Positions 29,601 to 39,075 of a DNA stretch of 64,000 bases are shown here, piece after piece. The notes under the pieces were generated by a model, which was not told where the DNA came from, ran no database searches, and saw only the letters and a list, made by a program, of their open reading frames with translations. Within the stretch, counting starts at the first letter, position 1. The number at the start of each line of letters is the position of its first letter. The stretch is taken from the NCBI GenBank assembly GCA_965208815.1, contig OZ242357.1, positions 3,286,001-3,350,000 on the forward strand. Reading direction: 5' to 3'. The position numbers were made by a program, and so were the translations under genes. The stretch comes from Bin55 sp009840545. GTDB taxonomy: Bacteria > Pseudomonadota > Gammaproteobacteria > Pseudomonadales > Azotimanducaceae.

Positions 29601-29961
29601 GACCGGTGGAATCTGGTCAGATGCTCCAACGCCTGATGCGAATAGATTGCAGCAAATGCAGCGCTACGGCAACAATGTCGATAGCAATGGAATTCCGCTT
29701 CTCAATAGCCGAGAAGGCATGTCCTTCGATACCGCATTGAAGTATGGCTTCCGCATAAACAATGATCGTTACCTGGTAACGCCATTTGTTGAGGCACAGT
29801 CGTACGGTGCCGGAACGACCACCTCGTTGATTGGATTTGAATTCAAGCAACTGGTGAAAGCTTCCCGCTCGGTGGACATGAGATTCGTAATTACACCGCA
29901 AGATGACGGTGGCTACGGATCCAGCAGCCAGATTGGAGTCAACGCCAGGATTCTGTTCTAA
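23629..29961 (+). CDS. Giant autotransporter-like adhesin 1, 2110 aa
   Basis: The signal peptide is residues 1-38 (ending VPAWA). A fibronectin type III-like domain lies at about 192-310 (SIYVEWTGD, YEIKYTYN, GTAYTITVTAVRG). A cadherin-like segment (ENFAPMFAISEASVDW) follows at about 477-620, then a Cys-containing region, and a long series of Ig/cadherin-like repeats with DPDxD- and GTTxVTVTATD-type motifs to about 1610. A helix (SDSEIRQVAQNALAGYARAY) precedes the C-terminal beta-barrel (about 1690-2110), which ends in ILF, the outer-membrane insertion signature. Likely role: surface adhesion or host contact. The ATG at 23629 follows AGGAGG; the frame extends upstream to 23503 but the signal peptide does not. 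It is a tandem paralogue of the next gene. Confidence 0.85.
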   Translation: MEKHKEVAGSNGFLQLATKAVGSATLLAMGLFAVPAWATCAFSAPTERASTAADGWDDGVSATEGDLVFVVGAGTGGVTMPGIADTDACDGEGTVEVTLWKDGVQQTVGTGGSTLELLTVDDDETTDSVIVVATEGADNSSLVATGAALTYTAATDAGFHDAAPVAFQLRAEKAFSGGDVATFDFTITLRPAALAAAPATVELYTETATSIYVEWTGDANNSDATASPPTLDTSASGYEIKYTYNTGGTDAMDVTDTMLVMDTATGTTADGEGVNPRQSGTLTGLRAGTAYTITVTAVRGTGYARQESAETTQDATPADLVITTRMPYYNPRQEPDNEMAMPYKISVGETVDLRVRDLIYLGLSGAVADPAMSDEAIDDTENPALTNNEGRGTVPADPASPTAVESADPVPSFNFMVMGGSSSSFSVEYLNDGDNNNADDLIRINGLEKASSSRVTLTATSMDGMTTLTGTMMVQVLENFAPMFAISEASVDWNVKDADEALMFEIDVMSSFVTDQIADANSGDCGGNDNDSNEVNCDHTLEFSMSGGNGWFEIDEDSGVISVRGPSAGSTQTAEEYLERVKEGDQYEITVTATDQNDATDEMTIFVDVVGEENDAPKRRSRQSDIYLQPLTEANGGGYRVARGLRSQFSDEEGDDLCFNISGMDLTDSDGNTLADAELGGASSCQNDTLTITMHMPSTDPEDDNFGLLGKYGKETVTVDVNAFERGSSPRRYTDDSVTISVHVVYGQNEGPNIRSVAQVTGSSTYVTSGVHEIDEGSDIRLTFTADDAQPTGDALCWRVGFGSCAPCTGSPDEDRTRTSTGTTIHRRSSNRVSPSGVSHVYDLIIAGTIIAPAWQGGGTTTITDYERYNGVYTVRLCAADLAGETHRITFDVKLEDVEEAPELDDIDALYMVVGDDPTEVDLSDYASDGDGDADIASYDANCIASCRGAVTISEDDGTLTITPRSEEIGEAENNDSLEVEIEASVTDSTGMTAYTAIDVTVKDRNTSPMFDGGLAAVSFSMPENSKGYRLGQPLSISDADDEGNTLSVSTSSKMFSASRVVTSPSDAEPEDVTYGVQIRSGSGPFDFEDEDGINSYDISVTVMDRYGGRDTIDVRVDLTDVNEKPVIVEDSGDIEDQKILVGVTRCVVDASEHFEDPDHRDQQAGLYIEASTTRPSDARVEVVDNNMICVTGLHVGSGAGRVKVTATDREDLQVSKTFRLTVEANQPPTVITTEVDGEEVGIPDMMADEGGRTADIDMNMYFDDGDMLYMEDLTFEFSVADPSIATGALVGDDMLRIYGDAKGTTEVTVTATDEDDQSVSDTFEVEVTRNDPPVANHDAIDDVYTRIGLEEDPIDARDAFTDEGDELTYTVETDDPDVATTAIKFDEEGGAWIVLHSHSPGTTKCTLTATDTAKNTAEVEFTIEVGARNDAPTVANAIDDVTLEEGDRHDIDLENVFEDEGSLDIEVENEDESVADVVHRRSANEIRIYANMAGTTTVTVTATDNVGQTATDEFEVTVEAVPEAVGAIANQTLQIGGEDLDLNVSEYFSYTDGVQLLSYTVTTDGSDAATITNIGSLLTMAPYTRGSTEVTVTATDPRGRTAAQTFTTFVSDSEIRQVAQNALAGYARAYLSGVSSAIGSRLESNRSDEGFSMGRFGQFAPIDDVYYSGRTEFSANNGAVGFGQVAGQPTQTSNGVGMDMSNFNLKSVVNVSHKFSKMLNGKGGIGSWSLWSTRDARSFSGEGYEGTTSTTFMGLDLLANKHWMVGVTASRNKGMSEYSWGTAIQSMDTELLSVLPYFSFEPNSKTSLWGVAGYGIGDITSTVVNADSQSSDMSMNLSMLGGRHEFARLGILDLAVRGDAAFANLATADGSGAVDDLSANVNRIRAGLESTLSIDLSQGRSIQPFAQVSFRNDGGDGLTGSGVEVGGGIRVQTNAFTIEARGHKTASHSAEDFSESGFSIQAEIAPSSDGSGFALQMAPRWTHSAGVQPLTGGIWSDAPTPDANRLQQMQRYGNNVDSNGIPLLNSREGMSFDTALKYGFRINNDRYLVTPFVEAQSYGAGTTTSLIGFEFKQLVKASRSVDMRFVITPQDDGGYGSSSQIGVNARILF

Positions 29962-29978
29962 GCGACTCCAACTAATTT

Positions 29979-30012
29979 GATCACCGGTCGTTCGTCAGAA
30001 CGACCGGTGATC
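29979..30012 (+). terminator. Strong hairpin after adhesin 1
   Basis: Perfect 15-bp stem (GATCACCGGTCGTTC and complement) with a 4-nt loop, 18 bp after the stop codon. No T-run follows, so it may act as a transcript-stabilising hairpin or a weak terminator. Confidence 0.55.
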
Positions 30013-30431
30013 CTTGATGAGGATTGGTGGATTGCAATTTTGAGATCTGGCGATTCATTTTGAATTTATGGGAGCGTTGCCCAGAAAATCGTCGAGACAT
30101 TCATGATGGGGCACCTCCACCTTGCAGTTATGAAATTTCACAGTACATTTACTAGCATACTGAGAATTGTCAGAATTCAGAATATTGTTAACACAGTTTT
30201 AGTAGTCGCCGAGGCTGTGAGGTTAGATCGTTTGTTTCACCTTTCACTGGAGAAGCAAATTTGATGACAAAGATTAGGAAGAATGAAAATGAAATCGGTC
30301 AGAAATCTCACATACATCGGCATTCTGACATTTCACCGAATGTTTCAATCATTTACTTTGATCAGCTGGAGCGTTTCATGGCGATTGGAGGAATTTGTCG
30401 GATTGCAATGGCATTTCACAAAATTACGGCT
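30013..30431. other. Intergenic between tandem adhesin genes
   Basis: About 420 bp, AT-rich, with no recognised gene. It presumably contains the adhesin 2 promoter; I cannot assign a clear -35/-10 pair. Confidence 0.4.
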
Positions 30432-30460
30432 GCCAATTCAGCAATTACAGGAGGAAATCC
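30432..30460 (+). promoter_or_regulatory. Conserved leader and ribosome site of adhesin 2
   Basis: This matches 23597-23625 with one substitution and contains AGGAGG seven bases ahead of the ATG at 30464. The first codons after the ATG are also shared (KHKEVAG). Confidence 0.6.
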
Positions 30461-30463
30461 TAA

Positions 30464-33400
30464 ATGGATAAACACAAAGAGGTTGCGGGGATGAGTAATT
30501 ACCTGCGACTGGCGACGAAGGCGTTAGGATCCACGGCGCTTCTGGCGATGGGGCTGTTCGCGGCACCGGCCTGGGCGGAGTGTGCGTTCAGTGGGCCGAC
30601 GGAGAGAACGTCGACTGGAAGCAACGGCTGGGACGACGCCGAGGCGGATTCTGGCAAGCTTGTCATCATACAGGGTGATACCACGACTGTGCCCTTGCCT
30701 GCGGTCGACGACGCGGATGCGTGCGACGGCGAAGGTGCGGTGCAGGTTACGCTCTGGAAGGACGGTGTGCAAGTAGAAGCCGATGCAACTGATACTTCTC
30801 TGATGCTTTTGGAGCTGGAAGATGGCGACACAACGACTAGCAGTGAAGTCGTTGTCGCTACAACGGCTGCTGGAGAAAGCACAGTTGCCTCTACTGGCGC
30901 CACCGTCACGTATACGGCCGCCACGACTGATCCGAGCTTTCACAATGCTGCTCCGGTAGCGTTTGAGCTGCGAGCTGAGAAGGCGTTTAGCGACGGCGAC
31001 GTAGCGACGTTTGCGTTCACCGTAACAATCCGTCCACCGGCACTCGGCACAGCGCCGGCTGACGTCGAACTCTATTCGGAGACGGCGAGAAGCATCTACA
31101 TCGAGTGGACGGGCGACGGGAACCCCAGCAATACCGTGTCTGACCCGGTAGTAGCAGACACTTCAGCGACTCACTACGAGATCGAGTACAAGTGGACGCC
31201 TTCGGGTACCAATGCAATGGAACAGACCGACACAATGATTGTGGCTGATACCGCGACGGGAATTACAGCGACCCAAGCGGACGCAGTCAATCTTCGACAA
31301 TCCGGCACGCTGACCGGTCTGGCCGCTAATACGATGTACACGATTACGGTTAAGGGTATTCGTGGATCGGGCTTCTCTCGTGCAGAAAGTGCGGCGACTA
31401 CAACGGACGAAGATGACACCACAACGCTGAGCATCACGACGAGGATGCCCTACTTCAATCCGAGACTAGAGCCGGACAATGAAATGGCGAAGCACTACAA
31501 GATTTCGGTGGGCGAAACGGTGGACCTCCAGGTCAGGGACCTAATCTATCTCGGGCTGGCAGGCGTACCTGAAAATCCGGACATGTACGATCAAGCCATC
31601 GACGAGACTGACAATCCTGGACTCGATGATTCCGAGGGACGCGGTGCTGCGGGTTCTTTGCCGAATTTTAACTTCGCGATAGCGAGCGGCAATAGCACCT
31701 CGCTTCGTGTGGAGTATCTGAACGACGGCGACGGGAACAATGCCGACGACCTTATCCGTTTGACTGGATTGAAGGACACCGATGGAGGGCAAAGAACGGT
31801 AACAGTCACTGCCACTTCCATGGACGGGATGACAATGCTGAGAGGCGAGATGCGGGTGCAGGTGCTCGAGAATTTCGCTCCGATGTTCGCAATTTCCGAA
31901 GCGACGGTGGATTGGAACGTGAGCACCGATGGCGGCAACGAGCCATTGATGTTCGAGATCGACGTGATGTCCAGTTTCGTGACCGACCAAATAGCGGACG
32001 CCAACACGGGGGACTGTACAGACGAGAATGCCAGCAACGATGCCAACTGCGACCACACGCTGGAATTCTCCATGTCCGGTGGCAGCGGTTGGTTTGAAAT
32101 CGACGAGGACTCGGGCGTAATTAGCGTAAAGGACACGATAGAAAGTCTTGATGCGGTTGAGGAGGGCGATCAGTACGAGATCACCGTAACGGCTACGGAC
32201 CAGTCAGGCGCGAAGGACACCATGACGATTTACGTGGACGCAGTGGGCGAGGAAAACGACGTTCCTAAGAGGCGTGCACGACAGAGCGATATTTTCTTAC
32301 AGCCACTGACGGAAGCGAACGGAGGTGGCTACAGGATGGCGCGTGGCCTGAGAAGCCAATTCTCTGATGAAGAAATGGACGATCTTTGCTTCGAGATTCG
32401 AGACACCAGCTTGACAGACTCTGATGGCAACACGATGGCGGATGCGGAGCTGGGCGGTGCATCCAGCTGCCAGAATGACTCGCTTACGATTACCATGCGA
32501 CTTCCATCGACGGATCCGGAAGACGACAACTTCGGTTTGCTTGGCAAATACGGCAAGGAGACGGTATCCGTGGAGGTGGGTGCCTACGAGCGGGGCTCGA
32601 CTCCGCGCGTTTCCACTGCTGGAGTGGTCACGGTCTCTGTGCACCTCGTTTATGGTGCAAATGAAGGTCCGAATATTCGATCAGTGGCTCAGGTAACAGG
32701 ACAAGATCTCCATGTCGTGTCGGGAGGATACGAAATCGACGAGGGTTCGGATATCAGGCTTACCTTTACTGCTGATGACGCACAGCCGGGGGACGACGAA
32801 CTATGCTGGAGCCCAGAGGGTCGATGCATGCCATGCACCGGAAATCCTGAGGAGGACGCAACCACGAGAAGAGATGCCGACGGATCTACGACTACAATCC
32901 ATCGACGGACCTCCAATCGTGTGCTAAACGGCGTCTCGCACGAATACGATGTTATTATCGCGGGCACAATGCGTAGCCGGTGGCCACCCTACACGGTGAC
33001 TCAGGTGACGGATTACGAACGCTGGGACGGGGTATATACCGTGCGTCTGTGCGCGACTGATCTGGCAGGTGAATCGCATCGCATCAGTTTTGACATCATG
33101 CTCAGAGATGTCGAGGAAATGCCTGAGCTCGACGACATCGATCCTCTGTATATGGTCGTTGGCGACTTCTCAAGTGATGTTGATTTGTCAGATTACGCAT
33201 CGGACGGCGATGGCAAATCCGATATCGTCTCCTACGACGCCAACTGCATTATCAGCTGCCAAGGAGCTTTGACATTCGAAGTTCAAGACGGAGTTGTAAG
33301 GATTACTCCATCGAGCACGCAGTTGGGAGACCCTGATGTCGATGACGTGGTCGAAGTAGAAATCGAAGCTTCAGCAACAGACTCGACCGGCCAGAAGGCG

Positions 33401-36400
33401 TATCAAACGTTTATCGTGACCGTCAAAGACCGCAACACCATGCCGCAATTTGATGGCGGCTTGGCATCTGTTGCCTATACGGTGAAGGAGAATAGTGGGG
33501 TAGGAACTGCCGTTGGTGAACCGTTGGCAGTTTCCGATGTCGATGACGGGGACAGACTGAGCGTAAAGGTCTTCGGTTCCGATAATTTCTCTGCAGGAAT
33601 TGTGAGAACCAGTCCTACCGATGCGGAACCGGAAGATGTCACCTATGGTGTGCAGATTCGGGTCGCCAAAGCTGGTATGGACTTCGAGTCGGACCGAAAT
33701 CAATTCGACATCACAGTCCAAATTGAGGACAACTATGGCGGACGAGACTCGATCGACGCGCACGTCTCTCTGACCGACATCAACGAATCTCCTGAGTTGG
33801 AGGGCGACGACATTGAGGACATGATGATCCTTGATGGATTGACTCGATGTGTAGTGGATGCAAGTGAGCATTTCTCGGATCCGGACAATCGAGATCAGCA
33901 AGCTGGACTGTTAATTGACGCTTCATCGACGCGACCTGCGGATGTATCTGTCAGCATCGTGGACAACAACATGGTTTGTATCACGGGCAAAAACGTAGGA
34001 ACTGGTCCTGCGCGAATCAAGGTAACTGCCACCGACCGGGAAGACTTGCAAGTCAGTAAGTCGTTCCGCGTAAGTGTCGAGCCCAACATGCCTCCGATGC
34101 TTGTAGGCGACGGCATCCCCGACGCAGAGACTCAGGAAGGTGGAAACACGGGTGATATGGACCTGAGCATGTACTTCGACGACGGCGACATGCTGTACGA
34201 CGAGGTCTTGACTTATTCCTTCACCATGGATGATCCAGGCGATATCGCTACTGGCGCTTTGGTTGGCGACCAAACCATGCTTCGAATATATGGAGACAAC
34301 AAAGGTCTTGTGGATGTAACTGTTACTGCCACAGACGAAAAAGGTCAGTCCGTATCCAGCATGTTCGAGGTGCAGGTAATTCGCAATTACGCACCCACGG
34401 TGGATATGGAAGCAATTGCCATGCAGGAACAGTACATTGGCAAGGAATACGATCCGATAGACGCGACGCAAGTGTTTTTGGACGAAGGCGATACGCTGGA
34501 CTATTCGATAACGACTTCCAACCCGGATATTGCTACTACAGCAATCAAGTATGACGAAATGGGTGGACCCTGGATCGTCGTTCACTTGCATTCACCTGGA
34601 ACGGTAGATGTAACGATGACGGCGACCGATTCTGCTCAGCAGTCGGCAAGCATCACGTTTACGTTGATCGTACATCCTCGCAACGATCCGCCAATGCTCG
34701 CAATGCCGATAGGCGACATGGAACTTATCGAGCTTCGAAGTTTGAATATTGATCTTGCACCGGTTTTCACCGACGACTATGACATGATTGACATCGTGGT
34801 CGTGAACGAAGACGAGACTATTGCGGATGTCGTGCATCGAACGACCACGAACATGATCCGGGTCTACGGCAACGAACCGGGAGAAACAACAGTTGTTGTC
34901 TCGGTAACGGATGACATTGGTCAATCCGTTGCGGATACCTTTGTCGTTACGGTCGTGGAGAACCATCCGCCGGTCGTAGCCAACAAGTTTGAAAAGACGT
35001 ATTTATTCGTCTATCGATCAATCGAGGTTGATCTTTCTGAAACCTTTAGCGACGCGAACGAAGACCCGTTGGTCTTGACTGCGGAATCGGCCAACGAAGA
35101 TGTGGCCACTGTAAGTCTTGACGGTACGACTCTGACGATCAACGGCATTATGGTGGGACAAACTTCAGTTTTGCTCACTGCGACTGATCCAGGCGAACTC
35201 ACGGTTCAGCACGTATTCGACGTTGAGGTCGAAAGCGACAGTCCGTTTGTAGTTGAAGGAAATGAGATTCCTGACCAAATGCTTACGGTTGTCGATCCGG
35301 TAACGGTTTCGTTTGCTGACACATTTGGCGATCCCGAAGACGACGAACTGACCTATATGGCCATGTCCGCCGACGAAGGTGTAGCCACTGTAATGATTGA
35401 AGGCACAGACCTGACAATTACTGGTGTAATGGTGGGAGAGACTACCGTTACGTTATACGCGACCGATCCTTATGACAACATGGCGTCAGTCACTTTTGGC
35501 GTTGAGGTTGTCAATGCGATGGCTATGGTGGTCATGGACATTCCTGATCAAACCATGACTGTGGTTGAGCCGGTCACGATTTCCATTGCGGATACCTTCT
35601 CGGATCCCGATGGCGACGAACTGACCTACATGGCGATGTCTTCGAACGAAGATGCCGCTACGGTCATGCTTGACGGAACCGATCTAACGATCACGGCAGT
35701 CAAGGTTGGAATGGCGACGGTAACCGTTACCGCAACCGACCCAGGTGGCCTATCTGCAGAAACCTCATTTGATGTGACTGTTGAGAACGCTGCTCCGATG
35801 CTGGTCACCGAGATTCCGAATCAGACCATGACAGTGGTAGAGCCACTCATGATTCCGATTGACGGCAATTTCATGGATCCGGATGGTGACGCTCTGACCT
35901 ACATGGCGATGTCGTCCAATGAAGCTGCCGCTACGGTTAGCGTCGAATCGGATGGCACACAAGATCATCCCGGTACCTATCTCATGATCACAGCGGTCAA
36001 GGTCGGCATGACCACGATAACGCTTACTGCGATGGACCCCGATGGTCTCTACGCAATGGACTCGTTCGATGTTGAAGTCGAGAATGCGGCTCCGATGTTG
36101 GTCAACGAGATTGCAGATGTGACCATGACAGTGGTTGACCCGGTCATGATTTCTATTGCGGACACATTTATGGATCCGGATGGCGACGAACTGACCTACA
36201 TGGCGATGTCTTCCAACGAAGCTGCCGCTACGGTTAGCGTCGAAATGGGTGACACACAAGATCATCCTGGTGCCTATCTCATGATCACAGCGGTCAAGGT
36301 CGGCATGACCACGATTACGGTCACGGCGATGGACCCAGGCGGTCTCTATGCTATGGACTCTTTCGAGGTAGAGGTTGAGAACGCGGCTCCAATGCTGGTC

Positions 36401-38698
36401 AGCGAAATCGACGACCAGAAATTGACGGTAGTAGAACCGATCATGATTTCGGTAGCCGACAACTTCATGGATCCGGATGGCGATCCCCTGACCTTCATGG
36501 CGGTTTCTTCCAACGAAGCGGCCGCAACGGTACGCGTAAACGATGCAGACATCACGATCACGGCTGTTAAAGTCGGGTTCACGAATGTCACAGTGACTGC
36601 TTCCGACCCCGATGGCTTGTCTGTTTCAGACACGTTCGAAGTCGAGGTCGAGAATGCAGCGCCCATGATGGTGGGCACTTTGGATGACCAACTGGTCACT
36701 CGAGGTGAACCGCTGACATTCTCGATAGCTGGAGTGTTTATGGATCCGGATGGCGATCCGCTTACTAATGCAGCGGGTTCGGCGGATGCTTCCATTGCGA
36801 CGGCAACTGTTTCGGGCGACGATGTGACCTTAGACGGTCTCGCACCTGGAACGACGATGATCACGATTACGGCAAGCGATCCCGATGGACTCAGTGCATC
36901 CGGTTCGTTCAGCGTCAGAGTCGAGACGATTCCGGAAACGGTTGGCACGATTGCCGATATCACGCTTCAAATCGGTGGAGACTCTGCTGAAATGAATATC
37001 GCGCAGTACTTCGAGGACGACGATGGCGATACGTTGAGCTATGCGGTTGCAACCTCTGGGAATGCAGCCACTGCCTCGTTGAGCGGATCTGACCTCACGG
37101 TCGCACCGTTCACTAGAGGTTCCGCGACGATCACGCTGACAGCGTCCGATCCTAAGGGAAGAAGTGCTACGCAATCATTCACTGCGAACGTTAGCGATTC
37201 CGAACTCAGAAACATTGCGGAAATGGCTTTGGCGCACCACGGACGCGCGGTTCTATCCAGCGTATCTGCGGTACTTGGCGCACGACTTGAGTCCGATCGG
37301 GTCGACACTGGTATGTCGTTTGGACGATATGCTGATTATCTTCCCTCGGAGGATGTTCTTGTGCGACTTGGTGATTCACCTCTTTCGTACATGCAGCAAT
37401 TCAGCGTTAGCAACAACACTGTTAACAGTGCGAATCCAAGCATGAGCCGGGGTTGGAACAACGGTAGCGCTATGCAGTCTCCGATTGGTTCCCCAATTGA
37501 ATCAACCTCACCAAGGCTTGATGCTCTCTTCAATCCATTTACTTCGAAGAATTTCTCGAAGACTCTGAATGGAAATGGAGGAATCGGTTCTTGGTCAGTA
37601 TGGGGTGGATTCGATGCTCAGAGCTTTGAAGGCGACGGCTATAGCGGCGATGCGACTTCGTTGTTCCTCGGTGTAGATGTACAGACAAATGTCTGCTGGT
37701 TGTTCGGCGTATCCATCGCCAGCAATACAGGCGAGAGCGACTACACATGGCGTTCTGCGACTCAGACGATGGAAACTTCTCTAACCACCATCTTGCCGTA
37801 TGTGCGATATCAACCCACAGACGGCAAGTCTTCGTTCTACGGAGTGTTTGGTAGTGGTTCCGGAGAGGCAGAATCGACGGTTATCAATGCATCGAATCAA
37901 ACTAGCGATCTCTCACTGAGTCTTGGTCTCGGCGGGATGCGGTATGAGTTTGCCGAAGCAGGCAACTTCGACCTAGCGTTCCGAGGCGATATCGGCTTTG
38001 CGAGTATTGAGACTGCTAGCGGAGACAGTGCGATCGACGGCCTTGCTGCGGATGTCAATAGAATTCGCGCAGGAGTTGAAGCTTCAATGCAAGTGGATCC
38101 AGGAAATGGTGGCTCGGTTGTTCCCTTTGGTGAATTGGCCGTTCGTAACGATGGCGGAGACGGTGTAACCGGATCGGGTCTTGAAGTTGCGGGTGGAATT
38201 CGATTCTCGCAAGACCAGTTCAGCTTTGAAGCCCGCGGACGCCTGACGGCCGCTCATGGTGGCGAGGAATTCAGCGAGCAGGGCATTAGCGTAGTGGCTG
38301 CCTTCCAACCCGCACAAGATGGAACCGGCTTCTCGCTCTCTGTTGCTCCAAGCTGGGGAAGCACGTCCTCGAGACAAGATCTCGTTTGGAGTGATACCAC
38401 GATGATGGGAGTTTCAACTGCACTTCCGGAAACTAACGTACTACGTTCGGCCAATGGAAAGTCCATTGACACCACCTTAGGCTATGGATTCCGACTGAGC
38501 AACGGTAAATTCGCACTTGTTCCATCCATTCGAGCAAATTCTGGCTCTGCGGATGTCAAGTCGACTCTAATCGGTGTTGAACTGAAACAGCTGATTCAAA
38601 CTCCTCGATCTGTATATCTCAATTTTGCCTTCGGCGAAGTTGAAGATAGTTTTGGATCTGATCGACAGATTGGATTGGATCTGAGGATCCTGTTCTAA
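30464..38698 (+). CDS. Giant autotransporter-like adhesin 2, 2744 aa
   Basis: The plan is the same as adhesin 1: signal peptide 1-38 (ending APAWA), Fn3-like domain (about 195-320), cadherin-like segment with ENFAPMFAISEATVDW, a Cys-containing region and Ig/cadherin-like repeats. It then has an extra array at about residues 1500-2150 of roughly 85-99-aa units with the pattern MTVVEPxMISIADTFMDPDGDxLTY. After a DSELRNIAEMALAHHGRAV helix comes the C-terminal barrel (about 2355-2744), ending RILF. The protein is about 630 residues longer than adhesin 1, almost entirely because of the repeat array. Likely a surface-exposed adhesin. It is followed by a strong terminator, and the gene looks intact. 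Confidence 0.85.
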   Translation: MDKHKEVAGMSNYLRLATKALGSTALLAMGLFAAPAWAECAFSGPTERTSTGSNGWDDAEADSGKLVIIQGDTTTVPLPAVDDADACDGEGAVQVTLWKDGVQVEADATDTSLMLLELEDGDTTTSSEVVVATTAAGESTVASTGATVTYTAATTDPSFHNAAPVAFELRAEKAFSDGDVATFAFTVTIRPPALGTAPADVELYSETARSIYIEWTGDGNPSNTVSDPVVADTSATHYEIEYKWTPSGTNAMEQTDTMIVADTATGITATQADAVNLRQSGTLTGLAANTMYTITVKGIRGSGFSRAESAATTTDEDDTTTLSITTRMPYFNPRLEPDNEMAKHYKISVGETVDLQVRDLIYLGLAGVPENPDMYDQAIDETDNPGLDDSEGRGAAGSLPNFNFAIASGNSTSLRVEYLNDGDGNNADDLIRLTGLKDTDGGQRTVTVTATSMDGMTMLRGEMRVQVLENFAPMFAISEATVDWNVSTDGGNEPLMFEIDVMSSFVTDQIADANTGDCTDENASNDANCDHTLEFSMSGGSGWFEIDEDSGVISVKDTIESLDAVEEGDQYEITVTATDQSGAKDTMTIYVDAVGEENDVPKRRARQSDIFLQPLTEANGGGYRMARGLRSQFSDEEMDDLCFEIRDTSLTDSDGNTMADAELGGASSCQNDSLTITMRLPSTDPEDDNFGLLGKYGKETVSVEVGAYERGSTPRVSTAGVVTVSVHLVYGANEGPNIRSVAQVTGQDLHVVSGGYEIDEGSDIRLTFTADDAQPGDDELCWSPEGRCMPCTGNPEEDATTRRDADGSTTTIHRRTSNRVLNGVSHEYDVIIAGTMRSRWPPYTVTQVTDYERWDGVYTVRLCATDLAGESHRISFDIMLRDVEEMPELDDIDPLYMVVGDFSSDVDLSDYASDGDGKSDIVSYDANCIISCQGALTFEVQDGVVRITPSSTQLGDPDVDDVVEVEIEASATDSTGQKAYQTFIVTVKDRNTMPQFDGGLASVAYTVKENSGVGTAVGEPLAVSDVDDGDRLSVKVFGSDNFSAGIVRTSPTDAEPEDVTYGVQIRVAKAGMDFESDRNQFDITVQIEDNYGGRDSIDAHVSLTDINESPELEGDDIEDMMILDGLTRCVVDASEHFSDPDNRDQQAGLLIDASSTRPADVSVSIVDNNMVCITGKNVGTGPARIKVTATDREDLQVSKSFRVSVEPNMPPMLVGDGIPDAETQEGGNTGDMDLSMYFDDGDMLYDEVLTYSFTMDDPGDIATGALVGDQTMLRIYGDNKGLVDVTVTATDEKGQSVSSMFEVQVIRNYAPTVDMEAIAMQEQYIGKEYDPIDATQVFLDEGDTLDYSITTSNPDIATTAIKYDEMGGPWIVVHLHSPGTVDVTMTATDSAQQSASITFTLIVHPRNDPPMLAMPIGDMELIELRSLNIDLAPVFTDDYDMIDIVVVNEDETIADVVHRTTTNMIRVYGNEPGETTVVVSVTDDIGQSVADTFVVTVVENHPPVVANKFEKTYLFVYRSIEVDLSETFSDANEDPLVLTAESANEDVATVSLDGTTLTINGIMVGQTSVLLTATDPGELTVQHVFDVEVESDSPFVVEGNEIPDQMLTVVDPVTVSFADTFGDPEDDELTYMAMSADEGVATVMIEGTDLTITGVMVGETTVTLYATDPYDNMASVTFGVEVVNAMAMVVMDIPDQTMTVVEPVTISIADTFSDPDGDELTYMAMSSNEDAATVMLDGTDLTITAVKVGMATVTVTATDPGGLSAETSFDVTVENAAPMLVTEIPNQTMTVVEPLMIPIDGNFMDPDGDALTYMAMSSNEAAATVSVESDGTQDHPGTYLMITAVKVGMTTITLTAMDPDGLYAMDSFDVEVENAAPMLVNEIADVTMTVVDPVMISIADTFMDPDGDELTYMAMSSNEAAATVSVEMGDTQDHPGAYLMITAVKVGMTTITVTAMDPGGLYAMDSFEVEVENAAPMLVSEIDDQKLTVVEPIMISVADNFMDPDGDPLTFMAVSSNEAAATVRVNDADITITAVKVGFTNVTVTASDPDGLSVSDTFEVEVENAAPMMVGTLDDQLVTRGEPLTFSIAGVFMDPDGDPLTNAAGSADASIATATVSGDDVTLDGLAPGTTMITITASDPDGLSASGSFSVRVETIPETVGTIADITLQIGGDSAEMNIAQYFEDDDGDTLSYAVATSGNAATASLSGSDLTVAPFTRGSATITLTASDPKGRSATQSFTANVSDSELRNIAEMALAHHGRAVLSSVSAVLGARLESDRVDTGMSFGRYADYLPSEDVLVRLGDSPLSYMQQFSVSNNTVNSANPSMSRGWNNGSAMQSPIGSPIESTSPRLDALFNPFTSKNFSKTLNGNGGIGSWSVWGGFDAQSFEGDGYSGDATSLFLGVDVQTNVCWLFGVSIASNTGESDYTWRSATQTMETSLTTILPYVRYQPTDGKSSFYGVFGSGSGEAESTVINASNQTSDLSLSLGLGGMRYEFAEAGNFDLAFRGDIGFASIETASGDSAIDGLAADVNRIRAGVEASMQVDPGNGGSVVPFGELAVRNDGGDGVTGSGLEVAGGIRFSQDQFSFEARGRLTAAHGGEEFSEQGISVVAAFQPAQDGTGFSLSVAPSWGSTSSRQDLVWSDTTMMGVSTALPETNVLRSANGKSIDTTLGYGFRLSNGKFALVPSIRANSGSADVKSTLIGVELKQLIQTPRSVYLNFAFGEVEDSFGSDRQIGLDLRILF
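35520..36660 (+). repeat. Tandem Ig-like repeat array inside adhesin 2, with a 297-bp near-identical pair
   Basis: Successive units share VENAAPML, TMTVVEP, DPDGDxLTYMAMSSNEAAATV and ITAVKVGMTT at protein level. The units centred at about 35.95 and 36.25 kb are nearly identical at DNA level over long stretches (for example around 35961 and 36258, 297 bp or 99 codons apart), which points to a recent duplication and possible copy-number variation. Confidence 0.8.
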
Positions 38699-38723
38699 GC
38701 TAGACAGCATCACTTAAACTAAC

Positions 38724-38756
38724 AACGTGCCGGCGAAAGCCGGCACGTTTTTTTTT
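38724..38756 (+). terminator. Rho-independent terminator of adhesin 2
   Basis: An 11-bp stem AACGTGCCGGC with a GAAA loop and perfect complement, followed directly by a T-run, 25 bp after the stop codon. A textbook terminator. Confidence 0.9.
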
Positions 38757-39075
38757 GGAAGCAGGTCGTCTTGCAAAGGAATTGCCTCCTCAGTTTTATC
38801 GAAGTAGTGTGTTTGCGAAGCATCTCGGGGAGTGTTCCGATTAGTGCTTCTTGGATTCTAGTGTGACTAAAGCGTTCTTCTTGAAGGTAATATCTTCAAG
38901 AGTCTTGCTAGACGAGTTTCATATTCAGTTTCGTTCAAGATTGTCCGGATCGCTTTGTGTCACTACTCATGGCTAGACACATTCTTGTGCGGTGTTCTGA
39001 TATTTCTGAATAGATGCAAGGAAGCAATTCGAACCCACGAATGAAGACTCTTTTGCTGTCGAAATTGCTATTAAT
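38757..39075. other. Intergenic, nothing recognisable
   Basis: About 320 bp. The frame of the following interrupted gene is open back to about 39010 without an ATG, so that gene may start a little earlier than annotated or have lost its 5' end. Confidence 0.35.

Noticed and set aside
35520..36660. Regular repeats that could be taken for a CRISPR-like array
   Set aside because: The period is 250-300 bp, in frame, and encodes Ig-like protein repeats; there are no short repeats with unique spacers anywhere in the window.
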